DNA of 64,000 nucleotides from JAGSPQ01 sp038206395 (GCA_038206395.1 JBBRAX010000035.1:13380-77379), one strand, 5' to 3'. Shown: positions 1 through 8,193, counted from the stretch's first letter. Program-made: numbers and translations. Notes: generated from the letters alone by a model not told the origin.

Positions 1-223
1 AGCCGGTGAGCAGGAAGCCGCCGAGCACCCCGGCCGATCGCCAAAGCGCAGGGTCGAGCAGCGTGCGGCGGGCGATGACGATGGCGGTGAGGGCGCCGAC
101 GGTGAAGCGGAGGGCGAGAAAGGTCAGCGGGTCGGCGTGGCCGAGGGCGCCTTTGACGACGACGAAGGTGACGCCCCAGATGACGGTGATGAGTACGAGC
201 ACCGCATCAGCGGCGGGCTTCAC
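1..223 (-). CDS. EamA/DMT-family permease, N-terminal part (runs off the window)
   Basis: About 74 residues can be read before the left edge cuts the gene. They hold the first two hydrophobic helices of a drug/metabolite transporter, with the family signature WGVTFVVVKGAL followed by DPLTFLALRFTVGAL. I place the start at GTG 223 because it overlaps the stop of the preceding peptidase-like gene as GTGA, a coupling seen throughout the window. It is expected to be an inner-membrane exporter of a small solute; the substrate cannot be told. It is the last gene of a leftward run kinase-like / S26-like / permease. Family assignment rests on the N-terminus only. Confidence 0.75.
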   Translation of the reverse strand, partial: MKPAADAVLVLITVIWGVTFVVVKGALGHADPLTFLALRFTVGALTAIVIARRTLLDPALWRSAGVLGGFLLTG

Positions 224-534
224 GGAATGAAGAAGAAGGCCACTCCGAGAATCGCGTACACGCCGAGCCGAGCACCTCGAGGCCTTCTGCATCGGGCTTC
301 CCGTCGAAAGACTCCGTGCGCACCGGCGCAGTGCCGACGACGAGATGCGAGATCAACGCTCCGTCGGTGCGCAGCATCACCGCGATCTCTCCCGGCTTCA
401 TCGCGCCCTCGCATCACCTTCAACGACTCACCGCCGGTAAGCACCGGCCGCATGCTCCGCCCGCGCACCGAGATCCACATCACCTTCCCTTCCGGCTGCC
501 CCTTCAGCAGCGCGCCGAGTGCGTCGGCGCTCAT
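220..534 (-). pseudogene. S26/S24-type signal-peptidase-like protein, two compensating frameshifts
   Basis: The start ATG at 534 overlaps the previous stop (ATGA). The first frame gives VMWISVRGRSMRPVLTGGE, a good match to the SxSMxPxL serine-nucleophile region of S26 peptidases. Near 410 the homology moves to another frame (KPGEIAVMLRTDGALISHLVVG), which is the usual PGDIVV...HRVV block. Near 265 it returns to the first frame and ends VYAILGVAFFFIP. The terminal frame is genuine because its stop overlaps the permease start. So two indels of opposite effect interrupt an otherwise complete gene of about 105 residues. Such small peptidases often sit beside HPr-kinase-like proteins in peptide-modification loci, as here. 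Real mutation or sequencing error cannot be separated. Confidence 0.6.
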
Positions 535-1409
535 TCCAGGAGCCACTGCTTCAAGAAGGGTCCGACTGCTGGGTCCTTGCGGAACGTGAGCCGTTGAACG
601 CCGACGGTATCGACCAGTGAGAGGAGCCGTCGCTTTTGCTCGCCCAGTGAGCCCTCGCCCGTGTCGAACCAGAACAACTGAGGCAAGAGCTCGCGAAGGG
701 CCACCACCGTGTCTGCAGGCTCGACCGCCTCGTGCGGTCCCTTCGTCAGCAACAGCAGCGATCGCAGCTTCACCGGCCCGGGCTGGCCCACGTTCTCGAC
801 GTTCGATCGAAACGGAGTACCGAAGCAGATGCCTCCAGGCATCAGCTGGACGATCTCGTCAGTCAGAAGATCGGCATTGCCAGGCGAACCCGCGCAAAGC
901 CGCGCCAGGGTCGACTTGCCAGCCAGCAAGGCGCCCACCGGCACGATGAACCGCGTCAGCGACTTCTGCACCGCGGGCATCGCCTCGCGCGAAGGGTGGG
1001 TGAGGAACGCGAGCGTCGTCATCAGCACGAAGAACGCGGTCGCTACCGCGAGGTGCGCCGACGTCACTTCCCACGGCAGGCGGAGGATGACGGTCGCAGC
1101 CCCCAGCAGCGCCTGAATGGTGACGAGCACCGAGGCGAGGATGCTGAGCTTCACCAGGTGCCTCTGGTGGCGACGGTATTTCAGAATCAACGCCATCAGC
1201 CCGAACGTCATCGCGCCGACGAAAGACGCGATCAGGCGATGCGAGTGCTCGTACTGCTTCCCGTCGACCATCTGGGGGAAGAACTTCCCTTCGCACAGGG
1301 GCCAGTCGGGGCAAGCAAGGCCCGACTCGGTGACGCTGGTCAAGCCGCCAAAGATCGTGAGGATGAAGGTGGCCACAGCAGCGGCAATGGCGAATCGATG
1401 AACGCGCAC
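531..1409 (-). CDS. Heme A synthase N-terminal half fused in frame to an HPr-kinase-like ATPase C-terminal half
   Basis: Residues 1 to about 155 are a clear CtaA/COX15 N-terminal half: four membrane helices, the LACPDWPLCEG cysteine pair, the heme-binding EHSHRLIAS motif and TSAHLAVA. Heme A synthase normally repeats this four-helix unit. Here the second unit is missing and after RFIVPV the protein becomes a soluble HPr-kinase-like domain with a perfect Walker A (GALLAGKST) and the later blocks DEIVQL, FGTPF and LLTKGP, ending LKQWLLE. The two halves belong to unrelated proteins and the join lies at about 920-941. The C-terminal half is in its natural place, as its stop overlaps the S26-like start. 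The fusion probably lost heme A synthase activity; a deletion or an assembly chimera is most likely. Confidence 0.85.
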   Translation of the reverse strand: MRVHRFAIAAAVATFILTIFGGLTSVTESGLACPDWPLCEGKFFPQMVDGKQYEHSHRLIASFVGAMTFGLMALILKYRRHQRHLVKLSILASVLVTIQALLGAATVILRLPWEVTSAHLAVATAFFVLMTTLAFLTHPSREAMPAVQKSLTRFIVPVGALLAGKSTLARLCAGSPGNADLLTDEIVQLMPGGICFGTPFRSNVENVGQPGPVKLRSLLLLTKGPHEAVEPADTVVALRELLPQLFWFDTGEGSLGEQKRRLLSLVDTVGVQRLTFRKDPAVGPFLKQWLLE

Positions 1410-1475
1410 GCCAGTCCATTAGCCAGTGACTCCCCGATACTCAAGCGAGCGTACCGGCCAAAATTCGGGTGCGGC

Positions 1476-2120
1476 TTACCGCGCCGGAAAGCGAAACTTG
1501 GGGTCGGCGGTGGCGCCATCGGCGACCGTGATTTCGGTGTGAACCGAGCCCAGGCGCTCGTTCCACGCCTCGATGCCGTAGGTGCCGGCCGGCACGCCGG
1601 AAATCTCGAAGCTGCCGTCGTCCGCGGTGACGGCGAAGTACGGGTGGGGGCTGACCACGACGTACGCGCGCATCCACGGGTGCAGGTCGCAGCCGAGCTT
1701 CACCACGCCTGAAACCGCCGCGCCCTTCACCACGTCCTTCGTGCCGGGCGCGTGGATGACGTGGAAGAGCGTCTGGTCGCCCGCAGTCGCACGCACGCTG
1801 TGCACCGTGCCGTCGGCGTTGCGCAGCAGAACCTTCTGGCCTTCGACGGCGCCCTGCAGCCAGGGCTCGAACGCACAGCCCTTCTCTTCGACGGAGATGG
1901 GGGTGGCGGGCGGCGGCTGCGTGGGCGCGTGGGTGGTGAGGCGAACGAGGGCGCGCCGCTGCCAGGGGACGACGGCCTTCTTGCAGGCCGGCTCATCCGA
2001 CTTCGCGGGCGTCGGCTTGAAGGAACGTCCGCGGAAGTCGACCGTGCCGGCGATCCGCCCTGCTGCTTGGGCCGGCAGCGCCAGCAGCACCACCGCCGCG
2101 AGCTGGAGGGTGACCTTCAC
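1476..2120 (-). CDS. Secreted cupredoxin-like protein with carboxypeptidase-regulatory-like domain
   Basis: 214 residues from GTG 2120. A signal peptide covers residues 1-20 (MKVTLQLAAVVLLALPAQA). The middle shows a type-1-copper-like ligand set: H107 (TVHSVRA), then C144, H147 and M150 in CDLHPWM. Residues 160-212 form a small beta domain (DDGSFEISGVPAGTYGIEAWNE) like those found after plastocyanin-like domains in methylamine-utilisation-type proteins. Likely periplasmic, copper binding, possibly electron transfer or copper delivery. Lying upstream of a ctaA half fits a cytochrome-oxidase or copper context, but the function is inferred. A second protein with the same ligand order is at 48417-49313. 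Confidence 0.7.
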   Translation of the reverse strand: MKVTLQLAAVVLLALPAQAAGRIAGTVDFRGRSFKPTPAKSDEPACKKAVVPWQRRALVRLTTHAPTQPPPATPISVEEKGCAFEPWLQGAVEGQKVLLRNADGTVHSVRATAGDQTLFHVIHAPGTKDVVKGAAVSGVVKLGCDLHPWMRAYVVVSPHPYFAVTADDGSFEISGVPAGTYGIEAWNERLGSVHTEITVADGATADPKFRFPAR

Positions 2121-2164
2121 CGAGGATGCTCATCCCTCGACTTCTCTCGGGCGGGATGAACGGG
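2118..2164. repeat. Dispersed palindromic repeat, copy 1
   Basis: A 47-bp stretch matching 53606-53648 almost base for base, apart from two substitutions and a 4-bp insertion. It holds TCATCCC...GGGATGA as inverted arms around a 16-nt loop (10 nt in the other copy). It begins on the GTG start codon of the copper-protein gene. The form is that of a REP-like short interspersed palindrome. It overlaps a tandem array (2152-2223) seeded from its right half. Confidence 0.7.
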
Positions 2165-2223
2165 GCACGTTCTCTCGGGATGCACGGGGGGCGTTTTCTC
2201 GGGCTGCACGGGGCACCGCCGCC
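2152..2223. repeat. Three degenerate 24-bp tandem repeats
   Basis: Units at 2152-2175, 2176-2199 and 2200-2223 share CGGGATGCACGGGGCG...TCT with a few changes each. The first unit is the right arm of the dispersed palindrome, so the array looks like a local expansion of that element. It fills the gap between the TPR gene stop (2228) and the next start (2120), so it would be transcribed. Confidence 0.6.
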
Positions 2224-2227
2224 CGGA

Positions 2228-4570
2228 TCACGGCGTGGCGAGCTTCGTCATGTCTGCCGCGCACTCGCCCCTGGGGCTGAGCTTCAGGTACTCGGCCGCC
2301 GTGTCCTTGATCAGGTCCTTCTCTTTCGGGTCGTTCAGCTTCACCAGGAACCTGGCGAAGTCGCAGTAGGCCTTTTCGAATTCCTTCTCGGCGTTCAGCG
2401 CGGCTTCGTACGCCGAGCGGGCGCCCGGCTTGTCGCCCTTGAGCTCGAGTGTCACGCCCTGCTCGTCGTACGACGAGGCGACCATCAACGAGTCGCCGTA
2501 GAACTCTTCGGCGGCACGCTTGAAGAAGTCAGACGCCTTCCCATAGTCCTTCTTGTCGTCGCGGTAGATGCGGCCCAGCGCGTAGCGGGCCTCGGCGTTC
2601 TTGGTCTTCGGGTCGCGAATCGCCTTCTCGTACTGGCCAATCGCCTCGTCGACCTTCTTCTGCTTGTAGAGCGCCTGCGCCAACAGCGTCATCAGCTTGG
2701 GGCTCTCGGGCACCAGGGTCAGCGCCTTGCGCAACGCATCTTCCGCGTCCTTCTCGCCGCCTTCCTTGCGCATCAGCGCCTTGGCGAGCTCGACGTGGTA
2801 GTGCGCGCGCTGCGCATTCATCGAGATCGCAGTGCGAATCTCGGCGGCGGCGCCCGCGTAGTTCTCTTCGTACAGCAGGCGCTTGCCGCGAATGAGGAAG
2901 AGCTCGGGGTTGCTCTTGTCCTGCATCGCCGTGTCTTCTTCCTTCTGAACTTCCTGCTTCGCCTTCGCCGCGTCCTGCGGAATGCCCGTGTTCTTCCAGA
3001 GCTCGGCCTGGAAGTCCTTGCTCGTATAGAGCGGGATTTCGCGCGAGCCACGCGAGATGAGGAAGGCCTGAACCATGTGCGCCATCGCGAGCTGGCGGGG
3101 CGACGGGGGCGGCTGCGAGTCGAGCACGCGCTTGAGGAACTTCGCCGCGTTCGAGTAACCGCCGGCCGGGTTCGGCTGGTCGAGGATGAGCAGCGCGGTG
3201 CCGATCAGGGCTTCCGGGTGCGAGTCTCGGGTGTACTTGAGCGCGCTGCTGAAGAACTTGAGCGCTTCACCGTCGTTGCCGCGGCGGCGAGAGAGCGTGC
3301 CCAGCGCCGAGTAGACGCGCGGATCGTCGGAGGCAGCGGCCTGCGCCGACTCGAGGTTGTCCTTCGCGCCTTCGAGGTCACCCTGGTTCATCTGGATGAT
3401 GCCGAGCGTCAGCAGCAGCAGCGACGGCCGGCTGCCCTTTTCCTTCAGGTCGTCGACGATCGGCTTGAGGTCCTTGATCGCCTCGGCGCCTTTGCCTGAA
3501 TAGAACTTCAGCAGGGCTTGCGTCGCGAACACCTGTGAGATGGGCTCTTTGCCGCGCAGCCGGTTGGCGTCGGCGAGGTGCTCTTCCGCGCGCTGGTGGG
3601 TCGACTCGTCGCCGCCGTGGTCTCCCCAGCGAACGGCGTAGGCGTAGGCCGCAAACGCGTGCGCCTTGTCGGAGTCCGGGTTGATGAGCAGCGCCTCTTC
3701 CGCGATCTTCGAGGCCTTCTGGTACGAGTCGTAGGTGTCGCCCTTCAGCGCGTCCTGCGCCTGGACGAGCAGCGCGTTCACCTGCTGCTTCTGGCGCGCG
3801 CGGTACTGGCCGATGCCGTAGTACGCCGAGAGGCCGACCACGACGAGCAGGAAGAGGCCGAGCGTGACGACCGCGCCACCCCCACCCTTGCGGCGGCGGC
3901 GGGGAACATCGTTCAGCTCGGAAATCTCGTTGAGCTCAGAAGGATTTTCTTCCTGAACGCGCGGGGCCTGGGTGCGGCGCGGCTGGCCGGCGGGGGTGGA
4001 AGGCCGGGCGGCGGCTTGCGAGGTGACGGCGCGCTGGGCTCCCGAGGTTCCGTTGGGCGAGCGCGAGGTGCCGTTGGCAGCAGGCGCGGCGGCGACGGGC
4101 ATCGGAGGAGGAGGCGGCGGCGCGACAGGCGCAGGCGGCTTGGGCAGCTCGACCTTGTACTGAACGAAGATCGCCTTCGTGTCTTCGTCGGCAGGGTCGA
4201 GCTCGAGCGCCTTGAGCAGGTTCGACTTTCCGGCGTCGGCTTCGCCCGTCTTGATCTGCAGGGCGCCCGTCATTCGCAAAACGGACTTGTCGTTGGGCGC
4301 GACGCCGATGGCGCCGGCGAGCTCTTCGAGGGCCTTCTTGTCTTTTCCCTGCTCGGCGTAGACGCGCGCGAGGAGGATGCGTGGGTCGGGCTTGCTCGGG
4401 TGGGCCTTCACGCCCTTTTTGCAGACGACCATCGCCTCCATGAAGCGGCCCATGCCGAGGTAGGCCTCGGCCAGAGGGCGGTAGGCTTCAGAGGCCGGGT
4501 CGGTAGCGAAAGCGTGTTCGAGCTTCGCGAGCTCGGCCGGGCTCAGCGTCTTCGTTGTGGTCGGAGGCAT
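2228..4570 (-). CDS. Large TPR protein with one central membrane helix
   Basis: 780 residues. An N-terminal TPR block (about 15-135), a Pro/Ala-rich linker (143-205), a basic stop RRRRKGG, a single transmembrane helix (about 233-253) and a long C-terminal TPR block (about 265-765). This suggests a cytoplasmic N-terminal and a periplasmic C-terminal scaffold. TPR arrays bind partner proteins; there is no catalytic motif. Myxobacterial envelope complexes for motility and secretion use similar proteins, but no specific family could be recognised. It is transcribed toward the copper-protein gene and divergently from the cytochrome at 4744. Confidence 0.8.
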   Translation of the reverse strand: MPPTTTKTLSPAELAKLEHAFATDPASEAYRPLAEAYLGMGRFMEAMVVCKKGVKAHPSKPDPRILLARVYAEQGKDKKALEELAGAIGVAPNDKSVLRMTGALQIKTGEADAGKSNLLKALELDPADEDTKAIFVQYKVELPKPPAPVAPPPPPPMPVAAAPAANGTSRSPNGTSGAQRAVTSQAAARPSTPAGQPRRTQAPRVQEENPSELNEISELNDVPRRRRKGGGGAVVTLGLFLLVVVGLSAYYGIGQYRARQKQQVNALLVQAQDALKGDTYDSYQKASKIAEEALLINPDSDKAHAFAAYAYAVRWGDHGGDESTHQRAEEHLADANRLRGKEPISQVFATQALLKFYSGKGAEAIKDLKPIVDDLKEKGSRPSLLLLTLGIIQMNQGDLEGAKDNLESAQAAASDDPRVYSALGTLSRRRGNDGEALKFFSSALKYTRDSHPEALIGTALLILDQPNPAGGYSNAAKFLKRVLDSQPPPSPRQLAMAHMVQAFLISRGSREIPLYTSKDFQAELWKNTGIPQDAAKAKQEVQKEEDTAMQDKSNPELFLIRGKRLLYEENYAGAAAEIRTAISMNAQRAHYHVELAKALMRKEGGEKDAEDALRKALTLVPESPKLMTLLAQALYKQKKVDEAIGQYEKAIRDPKTKNAEARYALGRIYRDDKKDYGKASDFFKRAAEEFYGDSLMVASSYDEQGVTLELKGDKPGARSAYEAALNAEKEFEKAYCDFARFLVKLNDPKEKDLIKDTAAEYLKLSPRGECAADMTKLATP

Positions 4571-4743
4571 CGAGAAAGAGGCCGGTTTTTAAGCATCCGG
4601 GTTCGGATCAGTCAATCTGGATTCAAGCCTCTGCGCTCCAGTGCAATGGCTGCGGCCGCACCGCTGCAGCGCAACGTTTGCACCCCGGGGAACAGTTGAT
4701 CGACGGGCGGCCTTCGTGGCCATCGCTTTGCAGCCCAAGAAGC

Positions 4744-5226
4744 ATGTCATTTCGAGCCCTCGTTTTTTCGTCGTGTCTGCTGCTGGGTCAAGTACACGCC
4801 GGAGAGCCGGGCGAGGGCACCAAGCCGAAGCCTCCCCAGGCCGAGTCTGCGCTGGCGACCCCCGACTATCTTCCGCCGTTGGCTCGCCAGCTGCTGCGCA
4901 AACGAATGCAGCGCCACGGAAGTGACCAATCACGGCTGGTGCTGGCCGTCACGCTGCTTCAGCGCGACGTGGTGAAGGCGATCGCGGGAGACATCGCCGC
5001 CGAACCGCGGATCGCGAAGCCTATCGCAGAAGGCAGAGACGACTTGAACGCGGCGCTTCCCGAACGATTCTTCGTTCTTCAGGACGCGCTGCGGCTGCGC
5101 GCGAAGGATCTCGCCACGGCGGCGACGAACAAAGACGATCTCGCGCTCGCCAAATCCTTCGGGCAGATGATGGAGATCTGCGTGTCTTGCCACTCGATGT
5201 ATCTGGACCCCGGGCCCCGCCGCTAG
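4744..5226 (+). CDS. Exported monoheme c-type cytochrome, C-terminal heme site
   Basis: 160 residues from ATG 4744, chosen because it begins a clear signal peptide (MSFRALVFSSCLLLGQVHAG). The body is helical (LRKRMQRHGSDQSRLVLAVT) and the single heme motif CVSCH sits at 146-150, ten residues from the end. A heme near the C-terminus of a four-helix protein is the plan of class II cytochromes (c', c556). Expected in the periplasm as a small electron carrier or gas/metal-responsive protein. It ends 6 bp before the convergent regulator gene. Another cytochrome with the same style of domain is at 8190. Confidence 0.7.
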   Translation: MSFRALVFSSCLLLGQVHAGEPGEGTKPKPPQAESALATPDYLPPLARQLLRKRMQRHGSDQSRLVLAVTLLQRDVVKAIAGDIAAEPRIAKPIAEGRDDLNAALPERFFVLQDALRLRAKDLATAATNKDDLALAKSFGQMMEICVSCHSMYLDPGPRR

Positions 5227-5231
5227 CCAGG

Positions 5232-6614
5232 TCAGTGGGCGTCTTTGTGGATCCCGTACTCGCGCAAGCGGTACTGAACCGTTCGCACGCTCATGTCGAG
5301 GAGCTCTGCGGCCCGGACTGTCGAGCCTCCGACCGAATCGAGCGTCTTTAAGATCGCGAAGCGTTCGAGCTCGGCCATCGTCGCCCCGGGCACCGAGATT
5401 CCCTCGAGGCTCTCGGCAGTCGGGGAGTCGAAGGGAAGGTGCGAATCGCTGAGCTGATCGTCCTCACACAACACCACCGCGCGCTCGACGGCGTTTTCCA
5501 GCTCGCGCACGTTGCCCGGCCAGCGGTGGCTGCGCAGCTTCGTCTTCGCCCGCGCGGTGAAGCCGTCGATTGGCTTGTGATTCTCGAGGGCGAACTTGCG
5601 TAGAAAGTGTTCGGCGAGCACCAGGATGTCGCCCCCGCGCAGACGCAGGGGCGGCAGCTCGATGCCGACGACGTTGAGCCGGTAGTAAAGGTCTTCGCGA
5701 AAGCGCTTCGCCGCGACGTCCGCCCCCAGGTCGCGGTTGGTGGCCGCGATGATTCGAACGTCGACCTTGACCAGCTCGTTGCCTCCAACGCGCTCGAAGC
5801 TGCGTTCCTGGAGCACGGCCAACAGCTTGACCTGCGTCGCCGCGGGAATCTCGCCAATCTCGTCGAGGAAGATGGTCCCCTCGTCGGCCTGCTCGAAGCG
5901 CCCTGCGCGGCGACGTTCGGCGCCGGTGAACGAGCCCTTCTCGTGACCAAACAGCTCGCTCTCGAGCAGGCCATCGGTCAGCGCTGCGCAGTGAACCGAG
6001 ACGAAGGGCTTGCCGGCCCGTGGGCTGAGCGCGTGAATCGCGCGGGCCAGCTCGCCCTTTCCGGTGCCGCTCTCTCCGGTGATCAGCACCGTCGCGCGGG
6101 CAGCGGCGACCTGTCGCGTGACGCCGTACACCTTCTGCATCGCGGGGCTGACGCCCAGCAGTCCCTGAATGCCTTCGCCATGCTGCTCGTGAAGCTGGCG
6201 CTTCAGGTTCTCGTTCTCGAGGCGAATGTCGCGGTGCTCGAGCGCGCGCTCGACGGCGATCAGCAGATCGTCGAGCTCGACGGGCTTCGTAATGTAGTCA
6301 GCGGCCCCGGCGCGCATCGCCGCCACCGCCGCGGTGAGCCCCGTGTTCGAGGTGAGCACGATGACGGGAAGCTCACGGTTGCGCCCGTGGAGCTCCCTGA
6401 GCAACTGCATCCCGTTCATCCGCGGCATCTCGAGATCCGTCACCACGAGGTCAGGAGGCAGCTCGGCAATACGCTCGAGTGCCGCGAGGCCATCGACGGC
6501 GAGATCGACCTCGAAGTTGTACGTGTCGAGCAGCGCCTTCAACCCCTCGCGGATCGCCTCGTCATCGTCGACCACCAGAATTCGTGCTGCCGCGCGTTGC
6601 ATTGCCTCCTTCAT
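5232..6614 (-). CDS. NtrC-family sigma54-dependent response regulator
   Basis: 460 residues with three domains. The receiver (about 10-125) has DDD at 16-18, phosphoacceptor D60 (LVVTDLEMP), T/S and the conserved Lys in ITKPVE. The AAA+ domain (about 150-385) has Walker A GESGTGKG, the sigma54 contact loop written GSFTGA rather than GAFTGA, Walker B FLDEIGE and the arginine-finger region RFREDLYYRLNV. The C-terminal Fis-type helix-turn-helix ends VRTVQYRLREYGI. It should activate sigma54 promoters once phosphorylated by a histidine kinase that is not encoded nearby. Start ATG 6614, or the internal ATG at residue 5. It is divergent from the CBS gene. Confidence 0.93.
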   Translation of the reverse strand: MKEAMQRAAARILVVDDDEAIREGLKALLDTYNFEVDLAVDGLAALERIAELPPDLVVTDLEMPRMNGMQLLRELHGRNRELPVIVLTSNTGLTAAVAAMRAGAADYITKPVELDDLLIAVERALEHRDIRLENENLKRQLHEQHGEGIQGLLGVSPAMQKVYGVTRQVAAARATVLITGESGTGKGELARAIHALSPRAGKPFVSVHCAALTDGLLESELFGHEKGSFTGAERRRAGRFEQADEGTIFLDEIGEIPAATQVKLLAVLQERSFERVGGNELVKVDVRIIAATNRDLGADVAAKRFREDLYYRLNVVGIELPPLRLRGGDILVLAEHFLRKFALENHKPIDGFTARAKTKLRSHRWPGNVRELENAVERAVVLCEDDQLSDSHLPFDSPTAESLEGISVPGATMAELERFAILKTLDSVGGSTVRAAELLDMSVRTVQYRLREYGIHKDAH

Positions 6615-6699
6615 CCCCCAAGCCAGTCAGGCGTCCTAACGGAACCTGCGCCATCTGCCGGCCCCAGCTTCAAGCGCTGTTCCTGCAGCCGCCTTTTCC

Positions 6700-6714
6700 T
6701 GGTGCAGCTTCTGC
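6700..6714 (+). promoter_or_regulatory. Possible sigma54 -24/-12 promoter
   Basis: TGGTGCAGCTTCTGC has GG and GC dinucleotides separated by exactly 10 bp, close to the TGGCACG-N4-TTGC consensus. It lies 64 bp upstream of the CBS-domain gene and beside an NtrC-type activator gene. The match is partial and in GC-rich DNA could be chance. Confidence 0.25.
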
Positions 6715-6777
6715 GCGCGATGGCGCGGACCTCGTCCGGGCTCGAGCTGGTCTGACTGTTGCTCTTCGAAGGGCATC

Positions 6778-7230
6778 ATGGCCCAACCCACCGTTGCCGA
6801 CTACGCAGCGCCAGCCCCCCACTCGATTCGCGTCGATCGCACTCTGGCCGATGCCCATCGGGTGATGCGCGCCCAGCAGATCCGCCACCTGCCCGTGTTG
6901 GACGGGAACAAGCTGGTCGGGGTGGTGAGCCAGCGAGATCTGTTCTTCCTCGAGACGATTCAGGGCGTCGACCCCGAGAAGGTGCCGGTCGAGGAAGCGA
7001 TGTCGCAGGGTCCCTACGTCGTCAGCCGGGAAACTCCGCTGCAGACCGCGGTGCTGCACATGTGGAAGCACAAGGTCGGCTCTGCGGTCGTGATGGATGG
7101 CGACCACCTGGTGGGCCTCTTCACCACCACTGACGCGATGCAGGCGCTGGTCGAGCTGTTGGCGAAAAAGCCCAAGCCTGCCTCTGGGCGATCAGCGACG
7201 GCGAAGCGCAAGGGGCGCTCAGTGCGTTGA
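6778..7230 (+). CDS. CBS-domain pair protein
   Basis: 150 residues consisting of two CBS motifs: IRHLPVLDGNKLVGVVSQRDL (first) and KVGSAVVMDGDHLVGLFTTTDA (second), then a basic tail (KPASGRSATAKRKGRSVR). Stand-alone CBS pairs bind adenosyl ligands (AMP, ATP, SAM) and act as energy or redox sensors on partner proteins. The basic tail might bind nucleic acid or membrane (inference). Its stop overlaps by 12 bp the convergent CHAD gene. Confidence 0.85.
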   Translation: MAQPTVADYAAPAPHSIRVDRTLADAHRVMRAQQIRHLPVLDGNKLVGVVSQRDLFFLETIQGVDPEKVPVEEAMSQGPYVVSRETPLQTAVLHMWKHKVGSAVVMDGDHLVGLFTTTDAMQALVELLAKKPKPASGRSATAKRKGRSVR

Positions 7231-7890
7231 ACGGATGGCGTGGGCCACGTCGACCAACGCACGCCCGGCCCTGACGACCAGCGGGCGCCGGGACTTCCTG
7301 CGGGTGCGCAAGCCGGCATCGAAGTCGTGCAGGTCTCCCAGCGCGGCCGCCGCCCGGCCCAGGAGGACCCGCAGCTGGCGCTCGTCCCCTTCAACCGAGC
7401 CGACGATGGTGTAGGCGCGCTTGATTCGCATCCGCAGCCGGTGAGCGGCCCGGGGAGGCGCCGTGGCCGGCAGCCGGGTGATCCGCCTGGCAAGCCGCGC
7501 GAGCCGGTGGCGCAGGGCGCGCGCCAACCGCTTGCGCGAGATCGATTTCGCCCCTGCCAGCTCGAGCTCGAGTGTCGGCCGGTGCTTCCGCCACCGCCGG
7601 GCGGCAGCCTTCAGCTGGGCAAGCGCGGGTGGAAGCGCTGACGGCCGGGGCTGCTTCTCGAGCTGAAGGTCGCGAACGACGCCCAGCGCGCGCTTGAGGC
7701 GGTCGGTCTCTTTCTTCAGCTCGGGGAGCCGGACCCCGTCGAGGGCGGCAGCCAGATCGCGGACCACGCGCGCGGCCTTGCGCGCTCGGTGCACATTCCC
7801 GATCGACAGCGAACGCTCGAGCTTGACGAGCCCGTCGTCGAGCAGCCGCAGTCGTCGTTTCAGGTGGAGCATCATTGGATCCGAAACCAC
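7219..7890 (-). CDS. CHAD-domain-like protein
   Basis: 223 residues, all helical, very rich in Arg and Lys. VHRARKAARVVRDLAAAL near the N-terminus and AAHRLRMRIKRAYTIVGSV later match the two repeated halves of CHAD domains, which use conserved His and basic residues to bind polyphosphate. It is shorter than typical CHAD proteins (about 280-300). Start could be ATG 7890, 7875 or 7872. Likely cytoplasmic polyphosphate binding; no enzymatic (CYTH) domain is attached. Confidence 0.65.
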   Translation of the reverse strand: MVSDPMMLHLKRRLRLLDDGLVKLERSLSIGNVHRARKAARVVRDLAAALDGVRLPELKKETDRLKRALGVVRDLQLEKQPRPSALPPALAQLKAAARRWRKHRPTLELELAGAKSISRKRLARALRHRLARLARRITRLPATAPPRAAHRLRMRIKRAYTIVGSVEGDERQLRVLLGRAAAALGDLHDFDAGLRTRRKSRRPLVVRAGRALVDVAHAIRSTH

Positions 7891-7950
7891 AGCAAGCCCC
7901 AGACCCCGCCGTTTTGCCAGGTGGCGCGGCAGTTGCTGTTGAGCAGTCGC

Positions 7951-8193
7951 ATGACCATCGTCTGCGCGACGCGTTTTTCAGAAGAATCGACGTCCGACTG
8001 GGGCGGAGCGCGAATCGAGGTCCACGTCCTTCATGGCCACGTGGTGAAGGAGGTGGTGCGCGCGACCGAGGCGCTGGGCGGCGACATCGTGTGCCTCGGC
8101 GTGCCGTCCGAAGACACGTCGGGGGTCATCGTCTCGGATCTGCTGCGGCTCTCGCGCAAGCCGGTGCTGGTGACTACTGTGGCGCAGCCATGA
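7951..8193 (+). pseudogene. Universal stress protein with the middle missing
   Basis: 80 residues. The first 13 (MTIVCATRFSEES) are a USP first strand and the last 55 (EVHVLHGHVVKEVVRATEALGGDIVCLGVPSED ... KPVLVTTV) are the USP end, including the region that carries the nucleotide-binding glycine loop in the family. About 60 or more central residues are absent and the join, near 7990, is in frame. Its stop overlaps the next start as ATGA, so the C-terminal end is in native context. It probably cannot fold as a normal USP. It is one of several internally deleted genes in this part of the window. Confidence 0.55.

Noticed and set aside
2126..3499. A 457-codon plus-strand open frame
   Set aside because: Antisense shadow of the TPR protein; Arg/Leu-rich low-complexity translation.
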